Origin: Bacteroidota bacterium | GTDB lineage: Bacteria; Bacteroidota; Bacteroidia; B-17B0; Aurantibacillaceae | Reading direction: 5' to 3' | DNA: 20,543 nt | Assembly: GCA_025359355.1 (NCBI GenBank) | Contig: JANYGR010000161.1 | Span: 1 to 20,543 of the forward strand | Part shown: positions 6,563 to 16,300 of the stretch, one piece after another | How the letters are laid out: each line of letters starts with the position of its first letter | Position numbering within the stretch: the first letter of the stretch is position 1 | Program-made: the position numbers and the translations under genes | The notes under the pieces: model-generated | The model's database searches: none | What the model saw: the letters and a program-made list of their open reading frames with translations, nothing else | Told to the model about the DNA's origin: nothing

Positions 6563-8884
6563 ATGGAAAATTTCGCTAATAAAATAGAAAATTTTAAAAT
6601 TAAGCAAGCTGAATTTATAAACATACATAAGCCCTTATTTTTTAGAATTTATAATACCGAAGAATTTGAAAAATTAAATCAACTACTTTCAAATCCAGGA
6701 ATTATTGTATTTGATTTTATACATGATCAAATTAAAGAATTAATAAAATGTAAAAATCCTTCTAAAAAATTTACACCTTCTGAATTAGAATCCGAAATCA
6801 TTAATCACATTGGTATATTATCTATATACGAATACGGCGTATGGGTATATTATCCTTGGACTAACAGAGTAGTTCATATTTTAGACGAAGAAGAATTTAT
6901 TGAAGTAAGAACAAGTCGCAATCAAAATAAAATTACTAAAGAAGAACGAAATATTTTATTGCAAAAAAAAATTGGAGTGATTGGGTTATCCGTTGGGCAA
7001 TCGGTTTCAGTTACGTTAGCGATGGAAAGAGTTTGTAACGAAATTAGATTAGCTGATTTTGATTTATTAGAATTAACAAATTTAAATAGAATAAGAACGG
7101 GAGTTCATAATTTAGGCTTACCAAAAGTATATTCCGTTGCTAGAGAAATTTCAGAAATTGACCCTTATCTAAAAGTAACATGTTTTCCGGAAGGCTTAAC
7201 TGAAAAAAACATGGATGAGTTTTTCTTAAGTGGAGGAAAATTAGATTTACTGTTAGAAGAGTCTGATGGTTTTGATATAAAAATATTAAGTCGTTATAAA
7301 GCAAGAGAATTAGGAGTACCTGTTGTGATGGAGGCTAGCGACCGTTGCACTGTTGATGTTGAAAGATTTGATTTAGAACCAAACCGTAGTATTTTACATG
7401 GCTTAGTTGATTATTTAGATATCAATAAATTAAAGCAACTCAAAACAACTGAAGAAAAAATTCCATACATGTTAGATGTATTAGGGATAGAAACTTCTTC
7501 ATTAAGATTAAGAGCATCTATGCTCGAAATAGAGCAAACGATTAATACATGGCCACAACTTGCATCTGCGGTTACAATGGGTGGTGGAATTGCAACCGAC
7601 GTTAGTAGACGATTATTATTAAATCAATTTACAGATTCAGGAAGATACTATTTAGATATAGAAGAACTTATTGGTAATAAAAAAACGAGTCAAATTGAAA
7701 AAATTGAAAGCCCTATTTTAAAAGAGTCTCTCACTCAATCAGAAATGGAATCAATTGTTTTAAAATTAAATATTACAATAGATGAAAATCATATCACTCC
7801 AACAAACTCTCAAATTCAACTAATAGTTGAAGCAGCCACCAAGGCTCCATCTGGAGGAAATGCCCAGGCTTGGAAATGGTACTATTCGAAAGGTAATTTA
7901 TATTTATTTCATGACATCAATCGTTCAGAATCATTGTTAGATTTTGATCAACTAGCTTCATATATTAGCTTTGGAGCGGCGACTGAAAATTTGATTTTGA
8001 AATCCCATGAGATCAATCTTAATCCTGAACTTATTCTTTTTCCATTAACATCAGAACGGAGAGTCATTTGTCAGTTTACTTTTTTTAAAGAAAAATTCAT
8101 CGCTTCAAAAAATTCAAACGATCATTTAGTTTCTGAAATTGAAACGAGATTAACGAACAGAACGATAAGTGAACGAAAACAAATTTCACCTAATGTATTA
8201 GAAGAGTTGAAACAAGTCGCGAGTTCCATTGATGGAGCCCAACTAAAAATTATCGATTCAATAGATGAAATAGAAAAAATAGCGCATATCGTTTCAAGCG
8301 TAGAAAGAATGAGAATGATGCATAAACGCGGGCATTCTGATTTTGTGAGTGAAATCCGTTGGACGAATGAAGAAAATGAATTAAAAAGGGATGGGATTGA
8401 TTTAAATATATTAGATATTAACGCAACTGCAAAAGCAGGACTCGTAGTTGCCAAAAACTGGGAGGTAATAAATACTCTTAAGAAATGGGATAAAGGAAGC
8501 ATCTTCGAGAAATCCTCAAACGTATCTATTTTAAATTCTTCAGCGATGTGTTTAATTACGATGCCAGAATATTCTCCTATTAATTATTTTAATGGAGGAA
8601 GATCGTTGCAACGCACTTGGTTAACTGCGAATAAACTAAATATATCTCTTCAACCAATATCTGCAGCTACTTTCTTTTTTGCAAGATTGATAAAAGGTAA
8701 CGGCGATGAATTAGATAATGATTCACAAAAAGAACTTAAACAATTGAGAGAAACATTTCTCAACGTAATGAAGTTAGACTCAATTGCGATCAACGATATT
8801 ATTTTATTTAAATTGAGTATTGCAAATCAACCAAGTATAAAAGCATTAAGAAGAAAATTGGAAGACGTACTGATTTATGGATAA
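6563..8884 (+). CDS. Rv1355c-family protein: E1-like (ThiF-fold) domain fused to nitroreductase
   Basis: A 773-residue two-enzyme fusion. After about 130 N-terminal residues of unknown role, residues 135-350 form an E1/ThiF/MoeB-like Rossmann domain: KKIGVIGLSVGQS (nucleotide loop), DFDLLELTNLNR (165-176) and LPK (K188). The loop reads GLSVGQS rather than the usual GxGGxGS, which is as I remember the Rv1355c family. No CxxC zinc pairs are seen. Residues 415-765 are a nitroreductase-type flavoenzyme domain: APSGGNAQAW (428-437) is the FMN-binding signature and RLTNR (529-533) is also typical. E1-like and nitroreductase domains meet in pathways that build thiazole or oxazole rings, so adenylation plus flavin oxidation of a small molecule or peptide is plausible, but the substrate is unknown. 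It is the first gene of a five-gene operon, and its last 8 bp overlap the GNAT gene. Confidence 0.85.
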   Translation: MENFANKIENFKIKQAEFINIHKPLFFRIYNTEEFEKLNQLLSNPGIIVFDFIHDQIKELIKCKNPSKKFTPSELESEIINHIGILSIYEYGVWVYYPWTNRVVHILDEEEFIEVRTSRNQNKITKEERNILLQKKIGVIGLSVGQSVSVTLAMERVCNEIRLADFDLLELTNLNRIRTGVHNLGLPKVYSVAREISEIDPYLKVTCFPEGLTEKNMDEFFLSGGKLDLLLEESDGFDIKILSRYKARELGVPVVMEASDRCTVDVERFDLEPNRSILHGLVDYLDINKLKQLKTTEEKIPYMLDVLGIETSSLRLRASMLEIEQTINTWPQLASAVTMGGGIATDVSRRLLLNQFTDSGRYYLDIEELIGNKKTSQIEKIESPILKESLTQSEMESIVLKLNITIDENHITPTNSQIQLIVEAATKAPSGGNAQAWKWYYSKGNLYLFHDINRSESLLDFDQLASYISFGAATENLILKSHEINLNPELILFPLTSERRVICQFTFFKEKFIASKNSNDHLVSEIETRLTNRTISERKQISPNVLEELKQVASSIDGAQLKIIDSIDEIEKIAHIVSSVERMRMMHKRGHSDFVSEIRWTNEENELKRDGIDLNILDINATAKAGLVVAKNWEVINTLKKWDKGSIFEKSSNVSILNSSAMCLITMPEYSPINYFNGGRSLQRTWLTANKLNISLQPISAATFFFARLIKGNGDELDNDSQKELKQLRETFLNVMKLDSIAINDIILFKLSIANQPSIKALRRKLEDVLIYG

Positions 8885-9638
8885 TTTAAAAAATAATTCT
8901 TTTAATATTTGGGCTTATCGTGCTATTGACGAGCTAGAATTATGTAAAGAATACATAAAAGGTCACATTAAAGTATTAGCTGATTATGGTATTTCAAGTA
9001 TCACCTCTAATAATAGTTTGTGGATCGAGAATGCTAATATGTATTGTGTAGTTGCTGAAGATTCAAAAACTCATGAATTATTGGGAGGAATACGCATACA
9101 ATTAGCCGACGGACTTTTACAATTACCTGTAGAAAATGCGATTGGATATATGGACAATAGAATATATAATATTGTCAAAAATTTTGCTTTTAATGGTGGC
9201 GTTGGCGAGTTAAGTGGTTTATGGGTCTCTAATAAATTAAAAGGCGTCGGCATGGGCCCTTATCTTGTTCGTGCAATAATTGCGTCTGCCAATCAATTAA
9301 ATTTCATAAAACTAATTGGAATATGTGGGGAAAACACGCTTCCTATGTTTAAAAATGTAGGGTTTTTAATCGATCATTCATTAGGTAAAAATGGAGGTTT
9401 TCCATATCCCACAGAAGATTTAACTGCTCACGTAGTGGGTATCTTAAATGCTATTACGCTTGAAACAGCTGCTAATAATGATAAAGAGATTATGACTTCA
9501 CTAAGACAAACTCCTATTATAAAAAGAATAGAAACAAATAATCATTTCGTATCTGAAATTAACTATAATTTAATTTACAAAAACGTATCCATTAACAACT
9601 ATGGTATTAATAGCGGACAAACAAATAAACTAAACTAA
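8877..9638 (+). CDS. GNAT-family N-acyltransferase-like protein
   Basis: A 253-residue soluble protein with a GNAT-type core at about 50-165. A strand segment (MYCVVAEDSKTHELLGGIRI) leads to ELSGLWVSNKLKGVGMGPYLVRAI. There, K122-G123-V124-G125-M126-G127 matches the acyl-CoA pyrophosphate loop [RQ]GxGx[GA], with Lys in place of Arg/Gln. This is followed by the usual late segment ENTLPMFKNVGFLID. About 85 C-terminal residues are unassigned. GNAT enzymes move an acetyl or acyl group from CoA to an amine; the fold also covers acyl-homoserine-lactone synthases, though I see no LuxI signature here. Its ATG overlaps the stop of the E1-like/nitroreductase gene in the string ATGGATAA. Translation is therefore probably coupled and the two proteins probably work on the same substrate. 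The sensor-kinase gene starts 7 bp later. Confidence 0.75.
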   Translation: MDNLKNNSFNIWAYRAIDELELCKEYIKGHIKVLADYGISSITSNNSLWIENANMYCVVAEDSKTHELLGGIRIQLADGLLQLPVENAIGYMDNRIYNIVKNFAFNGGVGELSGLWVSNKLKGVGMGPYLVRAIIASANQLNFIKLIGICGENTLPMFKNVGFLIDHSLGKNGGFPYPTEDLTAHVVGILNAITLETAANNDKEIMTSLRQTPIIKRIETNNHFVSEINYNLIYKNVSINNYGINSGQTNKLN

Positions 9639-9645
9639 TTTACAA

Positions 9646-11808
9646 ATGATGTTTAAGATTAATTTTAACTACTTTTTAATAATAACATATTGTTTAATAT
9701 TTACTAAATCTTTTGCTTCAGATTCTATTTTAATAACTAGTAAAAATAAAATAGAAGATATTAGCTCCCTAGTTTTAGTATATGAAGATAAAACTAATCA
9801 ATTGCCATTTGAAGATGCGGTAAACCAAAAGTTCATTTCTACTAATAAAATAATTCCTAATCTTGGCATTTCAAAATCTACATTTTGGATAAAACTACCT
9901 ATAGTAAATAGGTCGGCTAATAATTTATTCTTATTAAATCTTTCTATGCCAACAATTGATTTTGTTGAATTTTATTTTCCAGATAAAAACGGTATATATA
10001 AAAGTATTGATATGGGAGAACACCTACCTTTTAATTCTAGAAAATATGACGATCCTGATTACATTTTTGATGTAGCTATTTCTACCGGACAATCTAAAGT
10101 TTACTATTTAAAAATTGAAAGTAAAGAAGGTGTTCAATTACCTATTAAAATAGGTTTAAAAGAAGATATATTAAACCAAGTGAAAAATAAAGGTATTCTA
10201 TCTGGAATGTATTTTGGAATAATGTTGGTTATTATTTTTTATAATTTATTTATCTACTTTTCTGTAAGAGATAAGAATTACTTATACTATGTCGTATATG
10301 TATTATTTACTTTTTTAACTCAAACTTCATTACAAGGTTATACTTTTCAATATTTATGGCCAAACTACCCTACTATTGCAAACTATGTATTGTTTATATT
10401 CCCTTCGATGACAGGGATTTCAGGCATTATTTTCATGAAAGTATTTTTAGAAGTTAAATCTTATAGCCCAATTCTCAATAAAATTATTTACATATTATGC
10501 ATACCGTATTTAATATCAATTTGTTGCCTATTGATGCGAAATTTTCTAGCTAGTCAAATATTATTGGAAATCAATTCTATGATCATTTCCATATTTATGT
10601 TAATCACTCCTATTGTAATTTTGAGGAAGGGTTTCAAGCCTGCTAAATTTTTCTTATTAGCTTGGTCTGTTTTTCTATTGGGAATTTTCATTTATATATT
10701 AAAAGATTTAGAGATATTACCTTTTAATAATTTTACGCGTTACACTATGCAAATTGGCTCTGCTATAGAAACCGTATTATTATCATTCGCATTAGCTGAT
10801 CGTATTAATATCCTAAAAAAAGAAAAGGAAAAATCACAAGCCACAGCTCTATTGGCATTACAGGTAAATGAAAAATTAATTATCGAGCAAAATGTTGTAT
10901 TAGAACATAAAGTAGAAGAACGTACCACTGAATTGAAACACACAAACGAAGAACTACATTCTACTTTATCTAATTTGAAAAACACACAAGCGCAATTAGT
11001 GAATGTCGAAAAAATGGCATCATTAGGCCAGTTGACCGCAGGAATTGCTCATGAAATCAACAATCCCATCAATTTTGTGAGTGCCAACATAAAACCATTA
11101 AAAATGGATTTTGACGATGTTTTAGAATTAATCAAAAAATACGAATCTATAACGACCGAAGTAAATTTAGTAGATAAACTTAGAGATATAGAAAACTATA
11201 AACAAGAAATTGATTTGACTTACATGATAACAGAAATAGAATCACTCTTATCTGGCATCGAAGATGGCGCAAAACGAACGGCTGAAATCGTATATGGCTT
11301 AAAAAACTTTTCACGTTTAGATGAAAGCGTTGTGAAAACAGTAAACATTAACGAAGGCATACAATCAACACTTATACTATTAAAAAGTGCTATTCCTGAT
11401 AATACAAAAGTAGTAACAGAGCTTGGAGATATTCCTAGGATAGAATGCTTACCCGGTAAACTAAATCAAGTATTTATGAATTTATTGAGTAATGCTATAT
11501 ACGCTATCAATAAAAAGAAAACTGACGGTGAAAATAAACTAATCATCAAAACCTACGAACTAAATGATCATATTTATGTTTCTATCGAAGACACAGGAAT
11601 AGGCATGACTGATGATGTGAAAGCAAAAGTATTTGAACCATTTTTCACTACCAAGGATGTAGGAGAAGGTACCGGACTAGGCATGTCTATCGTATTTAAA
11701 ATTATAGAAAGCCATCATGCCAAAATTGAAATTGAATCGGAATATGGTGTTGGTACAAAAATTATTATAATTTTGAACAAACGACTAAATAATCAGCTCG
11801 TAATATAA
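9646..11808 (+). CDS. 7TMR-DISM membrane sensor histidine kinase
   Basis: A 720-residue sensor kinase. A signal peptide (1 to about 24, ending SFA) is followed by a periplasmic domain of the 7TMR-DISMED2 type (about 26-180; KSTFWIKLPIVNRS is characteristic). Seven membrane helices follow at about 185-390. A coiled coil (about 390-455, with VEERTTELKHTNEEL) leads to a HisKA/ATPase module. The phospho-acceptor is His469 in LTAGIAHEINNP. The ATPase motifs are an N box (NQVFMNLLSNAIYAI, from about 607), EDTGIGM (about 648), FEPFFTTK (about 662) and GTGLGMS (about 675). DISMED2 domains resemble carbohydrate-binding folds, so a soluble ligand outside the cytoplasm is likely. Start: tandem ATGATG at 9646. 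The gene sits 7 bp after the GNAT gene and its stop abuts the next ATG, so sensor and relay should be made together. Confidence 0.93.
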   Translation: MMFKINFNYFLIITYCLIFTKSFASDSILITSKNKIEDISSLVLVYEDKTNQLPFEDAVNQKFISTNKIIPNLGISKSTFWIKLPIVNRSANNLFLLNLSMPTIDFVEFYFPDKNGIYKSIDMGEHLPFNSRKYDDPDYIFDVAISTGQSKVYYLKIESKEGVQLPIKIGLKEDILNQVKNKGILSGMYFGIMLVIIFYNLFIYFSVRDKNYLYYVVYVLFTFLTQTSLQGYTFQYLWPNYPTIANYVLFIFPSMTGISGIIFMKVFLEVKSYSPILNKIIYILCIPYLISICCLLMRNFLASQILLEINSMIISIFMLITPIVILRKGFKPAKFFLLAWSVFLLGIFIYILKDLEILPFNNFTRYTMQIGSAIETVLLSFALADRINILKKEKEKSQATALLALQVNEKLIIEQNVVLEHKVEERTTELKHTNEELHSTLSNLKNTQAQLVNVEKMASLGQLTAGIAHEINNPINFVSANIKPLKMDFDDVLELIKKYESITTEVNLVDKLRDIENYKQEIDLTYMITEIESLLSGIEDGAKRTAEIVYGLKNFSRLDESVVKTVNINEGIQSTLILLKSAIPDNTKVVTELGDIPRIECLPGKLNQVFMNLLSNAIYAINKKKTDGENKLIIKTYELNDHIYVSIEDTGIGMTDDVKAKVFEPFFTTKDVGEGTGLGMSIVFKIIESHHAKIEIESEYGVGTKIIIILNKRLNNQLVI

Positions 11809-12903
11809 ATGTCAGAAAAAATAAAAATATTATATGTTGATGATGAAGAAAATAATTTAATTTCTTTTCGCGCTAATTTTAGAAAAGATTATGAAGTATT
11901 AACAGCTGTTAGTGCTCATGATGCTTTTATTATTTTAGAAAAAGAACCCGCTCATATTATTATTTCTGATCAACGCATGCCAAATACAACTGGTGTTGAG
12001 TTTTTAGAGAAAGCCCTTAGTTTATACCCCGATAGCATTCGCTTATTAATTACAGCACATACAGATATAGAAATTGTTATTGAAGCGATTAACCGAGGAC
12101 AAATTACTAAGTACATTCAAAAACCTTGGGATTTTGAAAAACTTGCACTGGCAATAGATCATTGTGCGACACTTTATAAATCCCGAATAGAATTACAACT
12201 AAAAAATGTCGAATTACAAAAGGCAAATAATGAATTAACTAAATTTACTTACAGTGTTTCTCATGATTTACGCTCACCATTAACCTCTATTTTAGGTATA
12301 ATCAATTTAGCTAAAATTACCCCAGAAATGCACGTAGCTCTAAGTTATTTCGAAATGATAGAAAGTCGTGTATTTAAATTAGACACTTTTATAAAAAATT
12401 TAATTGATCATTCTAAAAATGCACGTAATGAAGCCATAAACGTAAATATCAATTTAAAGGAATTTATCACATCAATTTGGGAAGCTTATAAACAGCATGA
12501 TAACACCATTAATTTTGAATTATCCATTAACGAAGGGCATGTGTTTTATGGTGATTCTCTGAGATTAAAAATAATTTTTGAAAACTTAATTTCAAATGCG
12601 ATTAAATACCAGAATCCATTAGAGAAAAATCATTTTATAAAAATAGATATATTAATGGGAGATCATCAGGTTCATATAACTATATCAGATAACGGCATAG
12701 GCATTGATGAAAACCATATTTCAAATATATTTAATTTATTTTTCAGAACAGAAGATTCTTTACATGCAGAAGGAACTGGTATTGGATTATATTTGGTTAA
12801 AGAAGCAATAGCTAAAATTGGCGGAAAGATCGAAGTGCGTTCCAGCCTGTCACAAGGAACTTCATTTGAATTATTAATACCTAACAAAACAGTTTATGAA
12901 TAA
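11809..12903 (+). CDS. receiver-first hybrid histidine kinase
   Basis: A 364-residue soluble protein with an inverted hybrid order. A receiver (1-118) has D11-D12, phospho-acceptor D54 in SDQRMP, switch T82 and K105 in QKPW. A short helical linker follows. The kinase then has His152 in SVSHDLRSPLTS, N263 in SNAIKYQ, D294 in DNGIGID and GTGIGLYL at about 322-329. It has no membrane segment or sensory domain, so it is likely to be driven by its own receiver. The simplest relay is 7TMR-DISM kinase to D54, which modulates H152, which feeds the small receiver encoded next. The ATG begins on the base after the previous stop, and the end overlaps the following gene by 8 bp (ATGAATAA). The receiver is paralogous to that at 5922-6389. 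Confidence 0.92.
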   Translation: MSEKIKILYVDDEENNLISFRANFRKDYEVLTAVSAHDAFIILEKEPAHIIISDQRMPNTTGVEFLEKALSLYPDSIRLLITAHTDIEIVIEAINRGQITKYIQKPWDFEKLALAIDHCATLYKSRIELQLKNVELQKANNELTKFTYSVSHDLRSPLTSILGIINLAKITPEMHVALSYFEMIESRVFKLDTFIKNLIDHSKNARNEAINVNINLKEFITSIWEAYKQHDNTINFELSINEGHVFYGDSLRLKIIFENLISNAIKYQNPLEKNHFIKIDILMGDHQVHITISDNGIGIDENHISNIFNLFFRTEDSLHAEGTGIGLYLVKEAIAKIGGKIEVRSSLSQGTSFELLIPNKTVYE

Positions 12904-13294
12904 GAAAATATCCATCATGATTATTGATGACAATCGAATAGATTTATTTATTCATCATGAATTTATCAAACAAATGAATATTGCACATACTGTTCAAGAG
13001 TTTGCATTTGCTTCTGAAGCTATTAAATTTCTTGAAGAGAATGAGGCCTCCAAATGGCCTCAACTTATATTATTAGACATCCACATGCCTATTATGAATG
13101 GTTTTGATTTTTTAGAAAAATACGCCACGATATCTGGAAAACTTCGAGAAAATTGTAAAATTATTATTGTGTCATCTTCATTAGACGTTGGTGATAAAGA
13201 AAAAGTTAAGGAAAATCCGTTAGTGCTAGGGTTATTAGAAAAGCCACTAAATACTACAAAACTATTATCATTATTAAATAGCAACGTCATTTAA
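12896..13294 (+). CDS. single-domain response regulator (Rcp1-like receiver)
   Basis: A 132-residue receiver-only protein. The pocket is D11-D12 (IIDDNRID), the phospho-acceptor is D61 in LLDIHMP, the switch is Ser93-95 (VSSS) and the Lys is K116 in EKPL. There is no output domain. Its ATG lies inside the end of the hybrid kinase gene, so translation is probably coupled and it is the likely final phosphate acceptor of this relay. It is the same type as the minus-strand receiver at 5464-5880: IDDN start, D[IL][NH]MP with 'NGF' or 'DGF' after it, and a C-terminal KPL. It is the last gene of the operon; a strong hairpin follows 33 bp later. Confidence 0.92.
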   Translation: MNKKISIMIIDDNRIDLFIHHEFIKQMNIAHTVQEFAFASEAIKFLEENEASKWPQLILLDIHMPIMNGFDFLEKYATISGKLRENCKIIIVSSSLDVGDKEKVKENPLVLGLLEKPLNTTKLLSLLNSNVI

Positions 13295-13327
13295 ATTTAA
13301 TTTCTTATAAATTTAATAGTAGCATTG

Positions 13328-13372
13328 TATGTTTTTTTCATAATCATTTATTAAAGATTATGAAAAAACATA
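13328..13372. terminator. Bidirectional hairpin terminator between convergent genes
   Basis: An 18-base left arm (13328-13345) pairs with 13356-13372 around a ten-base loop; one T is bulged because the left T run has seven bases and the right A run six. The stem contains CATAATC/GATTATG and a run of six A:T pairs, which gives a T-rich stretch on either strand. It sits 33 bp after the receiver stop on the plus strand and 12 bp after the stop of the secreted-protein gene on the minus strand. It can therefore serve both transcripts. Confidence 0.7.
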
Positions 13373-13384
13373 ATAATTAACTAT

Positions 13385-16300
13385 TTACTTCACGGGCAAT
13401 TTAAATACAACTTTAGTTTTATTTCCTTCAACTACTAAATAGTATATTCCTGAGTTTACGGAGCTTAAATTTATTGGTAATTGTATGTATTTCGAATTCA
13501 CAAATCCAAAATCAAATACATTTTTCCCTTGTACATCGTAAATTGAAATTTGAACTTTTTCACTCTCTATATAAGTTCCATTTAAAATATACATATTATT
13601 CTCTAACGTTTTTAAAACTAAACCCATTGTGTTTTGTGGATTTTTAATACCTGATGTATTGTCCACTATAACAATGCTTTTTCGAGTTGTGTCTAAACAG
13701 CCACTATTACTTTCGGCTATTAAACTAACCGTGTAAACACCAGCAGAAATATAATTATATGTAGGATTAACTATAGTTGAAGTTCCATTCATATCTCCAA
13801 AATCCCAAATATTTGATATCGAATTAACCGAATTGTTTATAAAACTAATTGCTCCATTATTAGAAAGATATGACGTATCCATACTGCTAAATTGGGCAAC
13901 TGGAATTTCTATTGTATGAATAAAAAACTGCGAATCATTATTATCACACAGACCAACAGTATTAACTTCCAACGAATAATTTCCCCCTAATAAATTCGTA
14001 ATGGTATCGGCTGATACTTTATTTAGACTAGTTTTAATAACTCCGCCGGTTGCATTTTTCCAAAAATAATTCCAAGGCCCTGCACTTGTTCCTTTTGCAA
14101 CTATCTCTCCTATAGTAGTGTTAGAGCATGTTGGTTGAATTAAATTAGATGTAATATTTAACGGATTAATAGTTATATTAAGTGTAAAGCGAGATACCGT
14201 TGTAGTATCTTCTAATGTAAATACATAATTAGAATTTTTTAAATCAGTGGTTGTATTAAAATAAGTATCGTATAACGTAATACAAGCTCCGGTAGGAAAT
14301 GAATTGAAATTAGCTAAACTAATTGTGTAAGTTCCAGTATAGCCCGTGGTTGTTAGTAATGGCATTGTGAAGTTTGATGATGAAGGACTTATACCATTCA
14401 CTTGAAATTCGGTATTTCCATCAAATAATCTTACAGATGGTGCAGACGGATCCTGACTTCCCATTTTAATGGCATCATATTGTGTGTCAAAATTATTAGT
14501 AGCTCCTGATTGTAAATAAACAACCGTTTCATCACTGAAATTATAATTACCGTCTAAATGCAGTCTAATCAAAGGTAAAGAAGACGAAGCAACTGTTGAT
14601 GTATTGCTCATTTTTAAAAATGTTGGATTACCTGTAACCTTGTTAGTTTCAGTAGCATTTAAAACAGTAGCCCCAGTGGAGTGAACATAAAAACCTTGAC
14701 ACATCGGAATCGTATCTCCAATACCTCCTGCGCCAACCGCAGGACTGCTAATTCCATTTACATAACTTGCACTACCTCCCAAACCACCATTCAAATCTGC
14801 ATTATATGTGTAAATAGCATTATCGATATTAGCAGTAGCACCTTTTAATAAACTCCATTTAATTGGAGAAGGGTAAGGATTGGAAATTAAATTCCATCCA
14901 TCATCCACAGCTGACCCCGTGTTTGTTCTTGTCAGAGGAATCGCCGTGTTAAATTTACCCACAGCCCCAACCACATCAATAGTTATTGGAGCAGAAGATG
15001 TGTAGCTCGTTCCTAAATAAACCCAATACCCTTTATTTGCCGAAATAGGATTTGTTATCCCTGTCATTGGAATATATGAAGCTGCTGAGGAATAAGAACC
15101 TACAGCTGTTTCGTCATAAGTATAAATCGATATAAATCCTGCTGCACTTCCATCTGGACAAGACGCGCAACTGATAGGCATATTATCATCCCAATCTTGA
15201 TAAGTTAATGCAGATGTAATAGGTGCTCCTAATAAAGCCCATCCCGTATATCCTCCCGGAGCATAACGTTGAACAGTTACATTACCTAAAATATTTCCGG
15301 AACCTGTAATTGGCGCTATACGTGCTGTATTAGATGCTGTAGATACCATTGTAAATACATTTGCATTTGTATTAAAAATCCCGTTACTCAGTGTTAACGT
15401 ATTCAATAAACTTTCAGCATTACTTAATCCTGCTCCAGCTGTATTATTAATCGTTAAATCATAAAAATTAGTAGTGCTTGCTCCTCCAATAGTTTGAGCA
15501 ACTGTCCCATTTAGCAATACTAATCCGTTACGCGCATTAAAAGTTCCATTATTTGTATAATCACCTTTTATAGAAAGTTGATAGTTTGTAGTATTTACAT
15601 CCAAACTTGAACCTGAATTAATTAAACAATTGCTAGCTGTAATTGCACTCAATAACGTTTTAGTTCCCGTGTTTGAAAAAGTTATATTGTTAAATGTTTC
15701 TCCGCCTGTTTTAAAAATAGTTTGTGATGAAGTACCTAAGAATACTACTGTTTCCGAACCAGAAACAAACATGCCTCCACTATTATTCCAATTCCCTCCC
15801 AATGATATATTTAAATTACTGGATGTTAACGTGCCTGAATTTATGGCAACGTCATTTATCACACTTAATGAATTTGTTAATAGAGATACATTAACATTAG
15901 AACTGTTTACCAATATATTACCAACAGAAAAATTAGAGTTTATTTGAATAATTTGTGAGGTCGGAGAACTACTACTTCCTATTTGAAGTGTACCACCTGT
16001 TACACTACCCCCACTTGTTCCCGTATTTACAAAACCTAAATTTTGAGTTCCAGTACCACCTTCTCTTGGTATAATTAAAGAGCCGCCATTCATATTAAAT
16101 TGAGAGCCTGCACCTGCAATTTGAAATGGAGCAATTACTGTATTCGTGGATCCAATGTAGGGTACAATTACACTACCTCCTGTTATCGAAAACTTAGAAA
16201 GATTATTTATTCCTACAGCGTAATATTTACCAGCAATGTTTAGTGTTCCATTATTAATCGTTAGATATCCTCCGTTTGACAATAAATCCTGGTCAGCAGC

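Noticed and set aside
8122..8502. Open frame of 126 codons on the minus strand inside the nitroreductase domain
   Set aside because: It is antisense to a conserved coding region and its translation is low-complexity (Ser/Ile/Leu-rich) with no motif.
15630..15947. Open frame of 105 codons on the plus strand inside the giant secreted-protein gene
   Set aside because: It is antisense to a well-supported repeat protein, has no promoter or family signature, and arises from the biased codon use of the repeats.
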